NCBI RefSeq assembly: GCF_030418125.1
Contig: NZ_JAUHTR010000005.1
Location: 124,001-188,000, forward strand
Length of the DNA stretch: 64,000 bases
Direction of reading: 5' to 3'
Origin: Fictibacillus fluitans
Lineage (GTDB): Bacteria; Bacillota; Bacilli; Bacillales; Fictibacillaceae
Shown here in pieces: positions 42,316 to 51,267 of the stretch. How positions within the stretch are numbered: position 1 is the first letter of the stretch; every line of letters starts with the position of its first letter. The notes beneath the pieces are model-generated. The model saw nothing but the letters and a program-made list of their open reading frames with translations, was not told the origin of the DNA and made no database searches. The position numbers and the translations under genes are program-made.

Positions 42316-44244
42316 TTACTTCCCGCTCTCAAGTATTCCTGCAAACTCATGATAATCCCTTGCTCCTGATAACGCATAGACTGTGATCGGGCTCTCACTT
42401 AAGGCAGCAATCTCTCCCATAATTCCGCGGATTGCTCCATGATCTTTTTTGGCTATAGCCAGCATAAAGATGAGCGATGCCTGTTCGTTTCCCCATTCCA
42501 TGGGCTTGTCCAGAATGGCCACAGCAAGCACCGATCGCTTCACCGTTTCCGGGTTTCCGTGCGGAATGGCCACTCCCCCTCCAATAGCGGTAGCCGATTT
42601 CCGTTCTCTGTTCACTGCACTATGAATATATTCCTTGCTCACGTATCCGTGTTTATAAAGCCCCTGTGCCAAAAATTCTACCAACTCATAGCGGTGTTCT
42701 TTTCGTACATTAAAAAAGACAAGATCCTCGTGCAAGAAAGGAGAAAAAGCGGAATGGCCAGGATCATCTCTCTTGTTTTGTTCCAGCTCTTCAACAAACT
42801 GGCTTACCTTTTTCTTATCCTCTTGCCCAAACAGCGGTGAAACGACAATGTGCTTTACTGCTGCTTTATCAAGAGGAATGGTTGAGATAATAAAGTCCGC
42901 CTTCTCCTTTTTCAAATAGTTGTCCAACTCACCTCTGCCCACACAGGCAAGAACTTCGATGTCCTGATACTGCTGCTCTATTTTTGCCTCCAGAAGATGT
43001 GAGATGCCAATCCCCATATGGCAGACAATGATGACCTTTTTCTTTGTTTCGCTTTTCTGCTCAAGCCTTTGGACAGCCGCCTGAAAGTGAAGTACGAGAT
43101 AAGCCGCCTCGTCCTCCGGAACCTCAACGTCAAAAGACTTCTTTATCTCCTCGAGCGCAAGCATGACCATATGAAACATAAAAGGATACATCTTTTTAAT
43201 ATTCGTAAGCAGGGGATTTGTAATAGGGAACCCGAAGCTTAGGCGATTCAGCACTGAATGCAGGTGAAGAGCAAGACCATTCATGAGGATGTCATCGTCC
43301 TTAAAATGAAAAGAAGTCAATCTCTCCATCTTTGCAGTCAAGGATGCAGCAAGATTTGATGTTGCAGGATTCACTTGCACGTCTGGGCTGTCTCCCTCTC
43401 CCAACCGTTTACTGCTCATAAGATGCCATGTAAAATACACCCGTTCCTCTTCTGGAAAGGACAAGCCGAATTCATTCTTCAGCAGATCAAATAAATAGCT
43501 CGTATACTCATATTCCTGCTGGTCGGCTGTCTCTGCCATCTCCGTTTTATGAACAAAAACACGCGATCGCTGCCGTGTCCGTTTGATCATGATCAAGGCA
43601 TGTACCAGCAGGTTTTCCATCGTTTCATCCGTAAAAGCAAAGGAAAACTCCAAGCTCATGCTTTGGAGCGCTTTTCTGACCAACATGATTTCATAAGGCT
43701 GAAACAGATCGAGCACCGCATTCTTCCTATCCAGTCTCGACGAATGAAGCTGTGACAAGTGGGCGAGCGCATTACGTTTCTTCAATTCGGTTCCTTCTAT
43801 AACATGGCCAATCCTCGGTTTTGAAACGAGTTCCAGTTCATAACGCTGCAGCCAATCTGTAATAATTTCCAAATCTTTTTTTACAGCCGCTTTTGCGACA
43901 TAATAGCGATCAGCAAAATGCTGCAGAGTAACCGTCTTTTCACTCGTTAACAGCTCATAAGCAATCTCAAACAGCCGTTCTTCATTCGTTTTTGATTCTG
44001 CTGACAGAAGCGTGCTTAAAAGCGCAGCACGATCTTCCTCCGCACTTTCAATTGCGATGCCTAAGCCAGGCTTCCGTATCAAGCGCGAATCCGCATATTC
44101 ACCTAAATACTCTTCTATTTTGTCCAGATCGTTCCGCACCGTTTTCTCTGAACACGCCAACCGTTCGGCCAGCTCCTTAATATGAAGTACACCTCCATAC
44201 TCAACGAGCAACATTTTCAGTAGTTCCTTTTGCCTGGCATTCAT
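42316..44244 (-). CDS. manR: PRD-containing transcriptional activator with EIIB- and EIIA-like domains (ManR-like)
   Basis: 642 residues from the ATG at 44242-44244, preceded by AGGTG; an ATG at 44262 would give 648. Order: DeoR/HTH_11-like helix-turn-helix (1-60, LAERLACSEKTVRNDLDKIE), a second HTH region (to ~165), two PTS regulation domains (about 185-400) with conserved His residues (HLMSS; YLVLHFQ), EIIB-like domain with CHMGIGISHLL, and a C-terminal EIIA-like domain with AIPHGN. Such proteins activate their PTS gene when dephosphorylated at EIIB and phosphorylated at PRD2. It should control the EIIBCA gene downstream. Confidence 0.87.
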   Translation of the reverse strand: MNARQKELLKMLLVEYGGVLHIKELAERLACSEKTVRNDLDKIEEYLGEYADSRLIRKPGLGIAIESAEEDRAALLSTLLSAESKTNEERLFEIAYELLTSEKTVTLQHFADRYYVAKAAVKKDLEIITDWLQRYELELVSKPRIGHVIEGTELKKRNALAHLSQLHSSRLDRKNAVLDLFQPYEIMLVRKALQSMSLEFSFAFTDETMENLLVHALIMIKRTRQRSRVFVHKTEMAETADQQEYEYTSYLFDLLKNEFGLSFPEEERVYFTWHLMSSKRLGEGDSPDVQVNPATSNLAASLTAKMERLTSFHFKDDDILMNGLALHLHSVLNRLSFGFPITNPLLTNIKKMYPFMFHMVMLALEEIKKSFDVEVPEDEAAYLVLHFQAAVQRLEQKSETKKKVIIVCHMGIGISHLLEAKIEQQYQDIEVLACVGRGELDNYLKKEKADFIISTIPLDKAAVKHIVVSPLFGQEDKKKVSQFVEELEQNKRDDPGHSAFSPFLHEDLVFFNVRKEHRYELVEFLAQGLYKHGYVSKEYIHSAVNRERKSATAIGGGVAIPHGNPETVKRSVLAVAILDKPMEWGNEQASLIFMLAIAKKDHGAIRGIMGEIAALSESPITVYALSGARDYHEFAGILESGK

Positions 44245-44345
44245 CTTCCGCACCTGCTCCATTTTACTTATAGAGCTAGTTTAACGATATTTAATGTGTG
44301 AATCAAATCACCGCCAACAAACGCAGTTGCATATTTGCTTAAAAG

Positions 44346-44372
44346 AAAAAAGCATTCGTAGTTGAATGCTTT
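44346..44372 (-). terminator. Terminator of the SEC-C gene
   Basis: AAAGCATTC (44349-44357) pairs with GAATGCTTT (44364-44372), followed by TTTTTTC on the minus strand. Confidence 0.85.
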
Positions 44373-44390
44373 CTGCTTACCATCTATAAA

Positions 44391-45572
44391 TCATTTCCCA
44401 CAACACTTCTTATACTTTTTCCCACTCCCACACGGACAAGGTTCATTACGGCCTGTTTTATCAGGAGCACGAAATGGGACCACATTAGAGCCATACGTTA
44501 CATCCGGAGCAGCTTCGGATGTTTCTTGGCCTTTTCCAAGCCCTGCCGGGGAATACCCTTTCAAGGCCCACTGAGGTGTCGTGTTGTATAGTTTCACAGC
44601 TTTATCAACCATCTCCTGAAAAGCTGCTGCATTCGGAAATTCGAATTCCTCCTGGATAAAAAGAATGATATCGTTCAGGCTGCCGCCACTTTTAATCTGA
44701 TCGCTAAAATCTCCAAGAATAGCATCCGCTTCGTCGGACGGGACATCATAATTGTTTTGTATAAACTGCTTCACATCCTTCATCGCAGGTGTCCATTCTA
44801 CATATTCAGGCTCTCCTGCTTTCAACAGCTGCTGCTTCGTAAAAGGGCAGTAATCAAGGTCGGGACGCATTTCTTGCTGTTTTATCACTTCATCCGCATC
44901 TTCAATCACAAGGTCCTTGATTCCAAAGTACGTCATTTCGATTTCGCCATAATAATCCTCTGAAGCACGCAAAACCTCAAAGTAGTCGTCAACTTCCACT
45001 TCTTTACCTGTAAGCTTCCGGAGGCTGTTTATAATATCCTTGTGTTCCATAACACCGTAATAATAAAGCATGCCTTGAGTAAGGGTGATCCACTCCGTAT
45101 TTCTTCGAATACATGCTTTTAATTCGGTTCCATCCAGTTCTTGAAAACGGTCCATCAGTTCAGCGGGCATAATAATAAACCTTTCGCCATCTTCCATGAT
45201 TGGAAAGACCAATCCATACTTCTTCAGCGAGATCAGTTTATCGATTTCATATGGCGGTGTTGCCGGAATCGAACCGCCATTTTTTAGCAATTTTTTCAGA
45301 AAACTGTACCTCTCCTCATCCAACTTATATAATATTTGGTCAAAATGAGCCGGAATCAGTTGTGCTAGTTCATGGGCAAGTTTTGTTTTGTTCAAAGAGC
45401 TTATTCCACTAAATTCATACAACTTACGAATCCCGTCCAGTTCCGCTTTTGTCAAAGCAACCAGCATCTTTTCCAGCGTACTGGTGTCCTCGATCTCTTT
45501 CCAGATCGCATTTCCTCTTTTTACTTCGTGCTGTATTAACTCCTTTAGTAGATTCTCCGGATCTTTGTTCAT
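44391..45572 (-). CDS. SEC-C zinc-motif protein of unknown function
   Basis: 393 residues, mostly helical and acidic. The C-terminus is a SEC-C motif ([16 protein letters not shown]) which binds zinc and in SecA contacts SecB or ribosomes. The remainder includes a Rho-N-like segment near residues 50-75 ([17 protein letters not shown]). Similar architecture occurs in Bacillus hypothetical proteins. AGAAGGG precedes the ATG. Role unknown. Confidence 0.8.
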   Translation of the reverse strand: MNKDPENLLKELIQHEVKRGNAIWKEIEDTSTLEKMLVALTKAELDGIRKLYEFSGISSLNKTKLAHELAQLIPAHFDQILYKLDEERYSFLKKLLKNGGSIPATPPYEIDKLISLKKYGLVFPIMEDGERFIIMPAELMDRFQELDGTELKACIRRNTEWITLTQGMLYYYGVMEHKDIINSLRKLTGKEVEVDDYFEVLRASEDYYGEIEMTYFGIKDLVIEDADEVIKQQEMRPDLDYCPFTKQQLLKAGEPEYVEWTPAMKDVKQFIQNNYDVPSDEADAILGDFSDQIKSGGSLNDIILFIQEEFEFPNAAAFQEMVDKAVKLYNTTPQWALKGYSPAGLGKGQETSEAAPDVTYGSNVVPFRAPDKTGRNEPCPCGSGKKYKKCCGK

Positions 45573-45660
45573 AGGTATCCCTTCTTTCTGTCCAAGTCCC
45601 TTTTATTGTTGATGCCATTATAACATTGCGGGATAGATACATCTTGAAAGCCATGATATA

Positions 45661-45690
45661 AAAAAAAAACAACCTATTTAAGACTGGTTG
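45661..45690 (-). terminator. Hairpin with long T-run upstream of the SEC-C gene
   Basis: On the minus strand CAACC...GGTTG (5 bp, 11-base loop) is followed by ten T residues, about 90 bases before the SEC-C start. It could attenuate that gene or stop antisense transcripts from the right. Confidence 0.45.
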
Positions 45691-45823
45691 CCGTTCCAAA
45701 TCTATGAATATATCACTTTCTTCCAGTTAACGTTAAAAATAACCATATGACTATTATATTCACCTATTACAAAAGTAAATGAATGAATAAAATACTAGTA
45801 ATCTAGTGAAAGGAGTTGATTTA

Positions 45824-46696
45824 TTGCCTACTTGTCCTTGTAACAACACACCACTGCAGCCTGTTGATATTACGTTTGATGTTCCTACTTGCGTAAGCAG
45901 GATCGGCACACCAGAAATTTTTGTTAGCTGTGCCAACATTACTTGTTCATCAGGTTCCTGTGATCAATCCGTAACTTTTCAGGTATGCCCTGGTAATCCC
46001 GCTTCAGAAATCACGTGCCCTGTTACTGTCTATACACTTACCTTCACTGGCGAAAAGCAGTTTATCCTGCAAGTCCCCGTTTTTGACCAGGCGGGCTGTA
46101 CCCTCCCGCCGTTTCTTACCTTCCAGTTTAATATCGATATTGGCACCCAAACCTGCTATTACTGCAGCCCCCAAACCTGCCCTGCTAGTTTTTGTACGCT
46201 TTTATCCTTAGAAAATATCGTCATTACCTTTGATGCGGCTCAGCATACTCTTACTATCACGGGAGATCCGGTATTTAACTGCCCTCCATCCGATGATCCA
46301 AGTTGTGTATTGACCCGGGGTTACTATGCCAACCACCCTGAAGTTTCACAACAACTGCTATCCCAAGCCGGAGGCCAAATTGTTCTTGGTGCTGACAGCC
46401 AGGCATTCAGTTTAACCGTGACCTCTCAAAATCTGATTGGTGTTTTAAGCGGGAATGTCCCAGGTGGTCCATCACCACAATATCAACAGCTGTATACACA
46501 GCTATTAACCGCTAAGTTAAACGTATTAAACGGGGCAGGCTGTCCTCTTGCTACCATGTATATCAATAATGCGGATACCTTCTTAACTAATCCGACTCAA
46601 AATGATCCAGGGGCTTCTGACATTCAACAATTGCTCGCCTCCTATAATGAAGGAAATGCTGACGGATGTCCTGAGCACTGCAGCGGTACAGAATAA
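45824..46696 (+). CDS. Cys-rich probable spore-surface protein with GYYANHP-type C-terminal extension
   Basis: 290 residues if TTG at 45824 is used; it lies 8 bases after AAAGGAG and aligns with the next gene's start. GTG at 45806 would include the ribosome site. Residues 1-150 are rich in cysteine and beta-strand propensity (CPGNPASEITC, GTQTCYYCSPQTC). The next gene is a tandem paralogue of this part. The extension (about 155-290) contains CVLTRGYYANHP and LYTQLLTAKLNVLNGAGC, resembling a GYWKNHP-type module seen in many bacterial surface proteins. No signal peptide. Spore-surface location is inferred from similarity in style to other Cys-rich proteins here. Confidence 0.65.
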   Translation: MPTCPCNNTPLQPVDITFDVPTCVSRIGTPEIFVSCANITCSSGSCDQSVTFQVCPGNPASEITCPVTVYTLTFTGEKQFILQVPVFDQAGCTLPPFLTFQFNIDIGTQTCYYCSPQTCPASFCTLLSLENIVITFDAAQHTLTITGDPVFNCPPSDDPSCVLTRGYYANHPEVSQQLLSQAGGQIVLGADSQAFSLTVTSQNLIGVLSGNVPGGPSPQYQQLYTQLLTAKLNVLNGAGCPLATMYINNADTFLTNPTQNDPGASDIQQLLASYNEGNADGCPEHCSGTE

Positions 46697-46733
46697 ATAT
46701 TAATGGATTCTTAAAATGAAAGGATGAATAAAT

Positions 46734-47216
46734 ATGTGTGATCCAGCAATATGTACTTGTGTCAACACACCACTGTCACCTATAAATCTGACGTTCCCCA
46801 TGCCTACCTGTGTTCGGCAGATCGGGACACCCATTCTGAATGTGGGCTGTGCCAATGTAACCTGTACTCCGGGATCCTGTGGGCAAAACGTAACCTTTGA
46901 AGTTTGTCCAGGCGATGCTTCTTCAGAAGTTACCTGTGCGATTACCGTTTATACGCTCACCTTTACAGGATTTAAAGAGTTTATTTTACAGGTGCCCGTT
47001 TTCGATCAGGTTGGCTGTGACCTTCCTGAATATATGACTTTTCTGTTTGATGTGAACATTGGTACCCAAACCTGCTATTACTGTAGTCCCCAAACGTGTT
47101 CAGGCGACTACTGTACGGTGCTTTCTATTAATAACTTAAGCATCACTTTTGATCCGGCAGCCCACACTCTGACCGTTACAGGACAACCTGTCTTTAACTG
47201 TCCTGCATCAGATTAA
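46734..47216 (+). CDS. Cys-rich paralogue of the upstream protein, without extension
   Basis: 160 residues. It aligns end to end with the first ~150 residues of the preceding protein (NTPLSPINLTF, PTCVRQIGTP, YTLTFTG, FDQVGCDLP, GTQTCYYCSPQTC, PVFNCP), including almost every cysteine. It stops where the other acquires its extension. The 37-base gap contains AAAGGA, so the two form an operon. Function unknown. Confidence 0.7.
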   Translation: MCDPAICTCVNTPLSPINLTFPMPTCVRQIGTPILNVGCANVTCTPGSCGQNVTFEVCPGDASSEVTCAITVYTLTFTGFKEFILQVPVFDQVGCDLPEYMTFLFDVNIGTQTCYYCSPQTCSGDYCTVLSINNLSITFDPAAHTLTVTGQPVFNCPASD

Positions 47217-47224
47217 CACAAGAA

Positions 47225-47248
47225 AAAATCTCCCAACCAGGAGATTTT
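47225..47248. terminator. Bidirectional terminator between convergent genes
   Basis: AAAATCTCC (47225-47233) pairs with GGAGATTTT (47240-47248), followed by ATTTTTT on the plus strand. Confidence 0.85.
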
Positions 47249-47253
47249 ATTTT

Positions 47254-47478
47254 TTACTTACTGAATTTTAAAAAAGTCTTAACTCTCTCAAAAAAACCTT
47301 TCTTCCGATAGCTGTCTATTGAAACTGGCTGCTTGGTTTCTTTTACTTCTGCCTCTCCCGCCACGGGAACAGAACCAGCAACCCATCCTTTTATGGCATT
47401 GTCTTTATCTCCGCAGCCACAGCCTGACTTTTCAATTTTGAACTCCTGCGGTTTTGATTTACCCTTGTTATCTTCCAT
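47254..47478 (-). CDS. Small hydrophilic protein with CGCG motif
   Basis: 74 residues, highly charged. It has a KSGCGCGDKDN cysteine motif near residues 18-28, then GWVAGSVPVAGEAEV, and a basic C-terminus (KKGFFERVKTFLKFSK) that could be an amphipathic helix. AGGGGG precedes the ATG by 7 bases. It converges on the Cys-rich pair. No family recognised; a metal-binding role is only a guess. Confidence 0.6.
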   Translation of the reverse strand: MEDNKGKSKPQEFKIEKSGCGCGDKDNAIKGWVAGSVPVAGEAEVKETKQPVSIDSYRKKGFFERVKTFLKFSK

Positions 47479-47621
47479 CGTTATCCCCCTTTACCACATG
47501 CTCTTACTAGTGGGAATTCGATAAATGGATGATAGAAACACTCATTCTTCCACTTGTCCCTTCCCTATGAACAATATATGTTTTGATTGGAAGGCGGGTT
47601 GGACAACTGTTCCGTTTACGT

Positions 47622-47650
47622 AAAAAAACAAGCTGCCAGATATGGCAGCC
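47622..47650 (-). terminator. truA terminator
   Basis: GCTGCCA (47632-47638) pairs with TGGCAGC (47643-47649), followed by TTGTTTTTTT on the minus strand. Confidence 0.85.
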
Positions 47651-47676
47651 TGAGTGATAGATATGATTAATTAAAC

Positions 47677-48414
47677 TTAAAACCCAACCTTCTCCAAATA
47701 CAATCCTTCTGCTTCTGCCATTCGGCCGGTTTGGATTCTTTCTTTTGATCTAAGAATAGATGGAATGGAGGCAGCGTCTATTTCTCCTAATCCTACTTCA
47801 ATTAGCGTTCCCACAATTTTTCTTACCATATTGTAAAGGAACCCGTTGCCGCGGATCTTAATTTCGATGAAACCTTCTTTTTCCTTGATATCGAGCGAAT
47901 AGATTTCACGATCCATCGACTTTTTCTTCCCCTTGGCATTGGAGTATGATGTAAAGTCATGCTCACCTAAAAAGTGTTTAGCTGCTTCTTTCATCTTTTT
48001 CTGATCCAGCTTTTCTTCCACATGCATGCTGTACTTTCTCATGAATGGCTGTGGGAATGGCTTATTCCAGATTTTGTAGGAATAAGTTTTATCTTTGGCA
48101 TTGTAGCGCGCATGAAAACGGTCATGAGCAATCGTAACATCCACAACGCTGATATCCTGAGGAAGATATCGGTTCATATACTTCATGACTTCCTCTTCTG
48201 TCATATGTTTACGCATCTTGAAATTCGCGATTTGGGCAAGCGCATGCGCCCCAGCGTCCGTTCTTCCCGATCCAATGATTTCAATTTCTTCACCGGCCAT
48301 TTCAGTTAATACCTTTTCAATTTTACCTTGAATAGTATTTTCCGTATTGCCGAGCCGCTGCCAGCCCTTGTATCTAGCACCATCATATTGAATGGTTAAT
48401 TTATAATTAGTCAT
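47677..48414 (-). CDS. truA: tRNA pseudouridine(38-40) synthase TruA
   Basis: 245 residues. The catalytic motif GSGRTDAGAHA carries the nucleophilic Asp; YNAKDKTYSYKIWN and GNGFLYNMVRKIVGTL are conserved TruA segments. It modifies uridines 38-40 of the anticodon arm. In Bacillus the main truA lies in the ribosomal-protein cluster next to rplM; this copy is solitary, so it is probably a second paralogue. AAGGAG precedes the ATG. Confidence 0.95.
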   Translation of the reverse strand: MTNYKLTIQYDGARYKGWQRLGNTENTIQGKIEKVLTEMAGEEIEIIGSGRTDAGAHALAQIANFKMRKHMTEEEVMKYMNRYLPQDISVVDVTIAHDRFHARYNAKDKTYSYKIWNKPFPQPFMRKYSMHVEEKLDQKKMKEAAKHFLGEHDFTSYSNAKGKKKSMDREIYSLDIKEKEGFIEIKIRGNGFLYNMVRKIVGTLIEVGLGEIDAASIPSILRSKERIQTGRMAEAEGLYLEKVGF

Positions 48415-48580
48415 TGTGTTCTCCTTGTTTCGTTTACTTGTAATAGAGTTAGTGTAACCGTTAATATAGAGCGAATCAAATCAATTCAAATTAAAGCTGA
48501 ATTAAGAAAAATGAAACTATTTGTTTAGGCAGTAACTTTTAATGGTATCTAATGTAGAAAACCATTGGAGGTTTTAACCT

Positions 48581-49291
48581 ATGACTAAATATGCCTTCGT
48601 TACAGGAGCGAACAAAGGGATCGGCTATGAGCTGGTACGACAGCTGTTGGAAAAAGAGTATCATGTGTTTTTGGGAGCACGGGATGAAGAACTCGGGCAG
48701 CAAGCCGTGGAATCCCTGGGCTTTTCAAATGTTTCATTAGTTTTAGTAGATATTTCGGATATTCACTCTATCCAATATGCAAAACATCGAATCCTTGAGG
48801 TAACCGATCACTTGGACTTACTCATTAATAATGCTGGGATTGCTCCTGATTTTAATATTAAGCCCAGTGAACTAAAAGTGGAAACCTTACGTTCCGCTTT
48901 TGATGTTAACTTTTTCGGTACCTTTCATATGATTCAAGAGTTTTTGCCGCTGGTTCAAAAGGCGCCGCGCGGGAAAATCGTAAATCTTACAACCGACATG
49001 GCTTCCCAGACGAAGTTTGACAATGGCGAAGTGCATCAGCTGAATTTTTTGGCATACAATTCATCAAAAACAGCTATCAATTCCTTAACCCTTGCGTTTG
49101 GAAAAGAGTTTGGTGAGAGCGGTCCTGAAATCTTCGGTGTCACACCCGGCTTTACATCGACTGACCTCAACGGAAATGCGCCAGGGGGCCAATCAGCGGC
49201 AGAAGGTGCGGAAATTATTCTTACACATGCGTTAAGCGAAACCAATTATAACGGGAAAATACTCGATAGGAACGGAGTTATGCCTTGGTAG
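48581..49291 (+). CDS. Short-chain dehydrogenase/reductase (carbonyl reductase-like)
   Basis: 236 residues. NADP motif TGANKGIGYELV, the LLINNAGIAPD motif, and catalytic Tyr-Lys in AYNSSKTAINSL. The GANKGIG form and the C-terminal PGGQSAAEGAEI are typical of the carbonyl-reductase-like SDR group. GGAGG precedes the ATG. Substrate unknown. Confidence 0.88.
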   Translation: MTKYAFVTGANKGIGYELVRQLLEKEYHVFLGARDEELGQQAVESLGFSNVSLVLVDISDIHSIQYAKHRILEVTDHLDLLINNAGIAPDFNIKPSELKVETLRSAFDVNFFGTFHMIQEFLPLVQKAPRGKIVNLTTDMASQTKFDNGEVHQLNFLAYNSSKTAINSLTLAFGKEFGESGPEIFGVTPGFTSTDLNGNAPGGQSAAEGAEIILTHALSETNYNGKILDRNGVMPW

Positions 49292-49345
49292 GCAAAATCA
49301 GCAAATGACTTGTATTATAAAGTGTGCCTTTTGACTAACTTGTAC

Positions 49346-49373
49346 ACCTTATGAAATACACCAACATATGATA
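49346..49373 (+). promoter_or_regulatory. Sigma-K-like promoter of the 49412 gene
   Basis: AC (49346-49347), 17 bases, CATATGATA (49365-49373): exact match to AC-N17-CATANNNTA, 38 bases before the ATG. Confidence 0.6.
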
Positions 49374-49411
49374 TAGGAGATTCTCTTATCAATAATAAAG
49401 GAAGGATTTTT

Positions 49412-50962
49412 ATGGAGAATAACAATTCCTGTATCTGTCAGTTTTTAAAAAGTGTGAAACGCGGACAAGCAATTACGATTATAACGGACCAGGGTGGTTC
49501 AGTTACTTTTATCTTTAGAAAAATTAAGGGGTTCTGTGTAATTGGGGAACTTTCCAATGGCACGTTAGTCGAGTTTGATTGTAATGATTTAGAGGCTATA
49601 TTTTTCCCTCCTACACCTCCCCTTCCCCCTACTGGCTGTCAGGTATCATTGTTTGTAGAAGCGGAAATTCAATGTGAAGACTTTATAACTGGAGAAGTTA
49701 TTTGTAATGGCTCACCTGTCCCTTTTACGCCTGTATTCTTAGCATCGAATCCAGGCTTGATTAATTTTGCTCAAAATCCTGTATTTACAGATGCTAATGG
49801 TAATTTCACGGTAAATGTGAGTGTTCCTGCACCAACTTCCGAGACGCCAGTAACGATTTCTGCGGTTGCAGTAAATGGTACTGCAACAGGTGTCGCCTCT
49901 TCCATTGTAACGTGTTCAACCACGGCTTGTGTTCTTGATATTTTCGGACCAGAAGGAGGAACCTTTGATTGCGATGGACCATTAAATGGCCGGCTCGTTT
50001 GTGATGGAGTACCTGTTGAAGGCGTTCCAATCACGATAACACAGAACCCCGCAGGCACATTTGTTATTAATCCATCTTCAACATTTACTGATTCAGATGG
50101 GAACTTTGAGGCAGGTATCAATCTTGCGCCAGGTGGATCAGGAACAGCGATCATAACGGTTACTGCAGATGGATTCGCCAGTGATTCCATTGCGGTTTCA
50201 GGAACATGTACAGAAACCTGTGATATTACAGCAACGGTAACCCCAGGTACAACTTGTACCTACACCATTTCTGGTTTAGTGACATGTGGGTTAGTACCTC
50301 AACCAAATGTTCTTGTTGACTTCACGACCTTCCCGGCTATGGGCATGACAATTCCGTCAACTACCACACTTGCTGATGGTACTTACTCACAAACGTTTAC
50401 GGTTCCCCCAGGAACATCCATTACGTCCGTATTAATTACAGCCGCCGCAAGTCCAGGAGGACAACCAATCTCTACAGAATTAGGTACTGTACTCAGCTGT
50501 CCAGCACCTGTAGAATGTCCTTGTAAATTTCGATTAGGCGTAGGCGGATTTGGGGCTCCCGCAACAGCGAACGTGATCAATGGACCTGTTTCTTCAACAG
50601 TTTCGGGTACCATTAACGTGTCCGCTGTTCAATGTTTTATTGCGGGGCCAGGGTGTAATCCTGCAGTTAATAACTTTAGTATTACATTCTCCGGCGGCAG
50701 CTTTGTGTTCAACCTGACACAGGGCCGGAGAATTAAATTCTCATGTAATGACAGCGTCAGTGTACAGCTGGAAGGTACTGCCCAAGCAACTGGTTCCTCA
50801 ACCCTACAAGGTTTATTTGATGTATTCCTGACCGCCACGATAAGTGGTAGTACGATTATTTGGACGATTAATGCCACCAATGATGTTGGAGATTCGTTTA
50901 ATACCACCTTCACATCTGCAGTCACTCCCCAAACATTTATTGGTGATTGTTCTCAGTTCTAA
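49412..50962 (+). CDS. Probable spore-surface protein: shared N-terminal module plus tandem Ig-like domains
   Basis: 516 residues, no signal peptide. Residues 10-67 are the module shared with the proteins at 21640 and 28581 (RGQAITI, VTFIFRK, FCVIG, NGTLVEF, IFFPP). A linker PPTPPLPPTGC leads to three Ig/Big-type repeats of about 90 residues (around 75-170, 172-260, 265-365), each starting with a Cys and containing an FTDANGNF/FTDSDGNF-like loop. A separate beta-rich C-terminal domain (about 370-516) starts CPCKFRLGVGGF. AAGGAAGG ribosome site and an exact sigma-K-like promoter are present. Role unknown; structural spore-surface protein inferred. Confidence 0.72.
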   Translation: MENNNSCICQFLKSVKRGQAITIITDQGGSVTFIFRKIKGFCVIGELSNGTLVEFDCNDLEAIFFPPTPPLPPTGCQVSLFVEAEIQCEDFITGEVICNGSPVPFTPVFLASNPGLINFAQNPVFTDANGNFTVNVSVPAPTSETPVTISAVAVNGTATGVASSIVTCSTTACVLDIFGPEGGTFDCDGPLNGRLVCDGVPVEGVPITITQNPAGTFVINPSSTFTDSDGNFEAGINLAPGGSGTAIITVTADGFASDSIAVSGTCTETCDITATVTPGTTCTYTISGLVTCGLVPQPNVLVDFTTFPAMGMTIPSTTTLADGTYSQTFTVPPGTSITSVLITAAASPGGQPISTELGTVLSCPAPVECPCKFRLGVGGFGAPATANVINGPVSSTVSGTINVSAVQCFIAGPGCNPAVNNFSITFSGGSFVFNLTQGRRIKFSCNDSVSVQLEGTAQATGSSTLQGLFDVFLTATISGSTIIWTINATNDVGDSFNTTFTSAVTPQTFIGDCSQF

Positions 50963-50968
50963 AAAGCA

Positions 50969-51012
50969 AAAAAGGAGAATGAGCTGGGTGATTCCATTGC
51001 TCATTCTTTTTA
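50969..51012 (+). terminator. Terminator of the 49412 gene
   Basis: AGAATGAGC (50976-50984) pairs with GCTCATTCT (50999-51007), followed by T residues. Confidence 0.8.
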
Positions 51013-51187
51013 ACATGGAATACTTATATATTTGTTTTCAAATCTTCTATGCCGTGATGCTCCCTTGTAATCAATCCTTAATATTTCTACCTATGCAGAA
51101 TGGCATTAGCTATCGAAACATATAAACAAACAAGCAAACACATTCTTTTTCAATCTCTAAAAGAATCCACAACCTAAACCCATGTAT
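51013..51187. other. Non-coding stretch between two terminators
   Basis: Part of a 305-base gap between convergent genes. Apart from the flanking hairpins I see no ORF, repeat or promoter. Confidence 0.5.
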
Positions 51188-51223
51188 AAAAGGCTCAGCG
51201 CATTAAGCTCTGAAGCCTTTTTT
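51188..51223. terminator. Terminator before the 51268 gene end
   Basis: AAAAGGCT (51188-51195) pairs with AGCCTTTT (51214-51221), with inner CAG/CTG pairs. Both ends suit termination; it probably serves the minus-strand gene ending at 51268. Confidence 0.75.
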
Positions 51224-51267
51224 GCTTTAAATACATATGAAATCAAAAATGGTTTCCGTTTCAGTTC

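Noticed and set aside
45786-45794. Sigma-K -10 (AATAAAATA) before the Cys-rich tandem genes
   Set aside because: The first base departs from CATANNNTA and the nearest AC is 15 bases upstream; too weak to list as a promoter.
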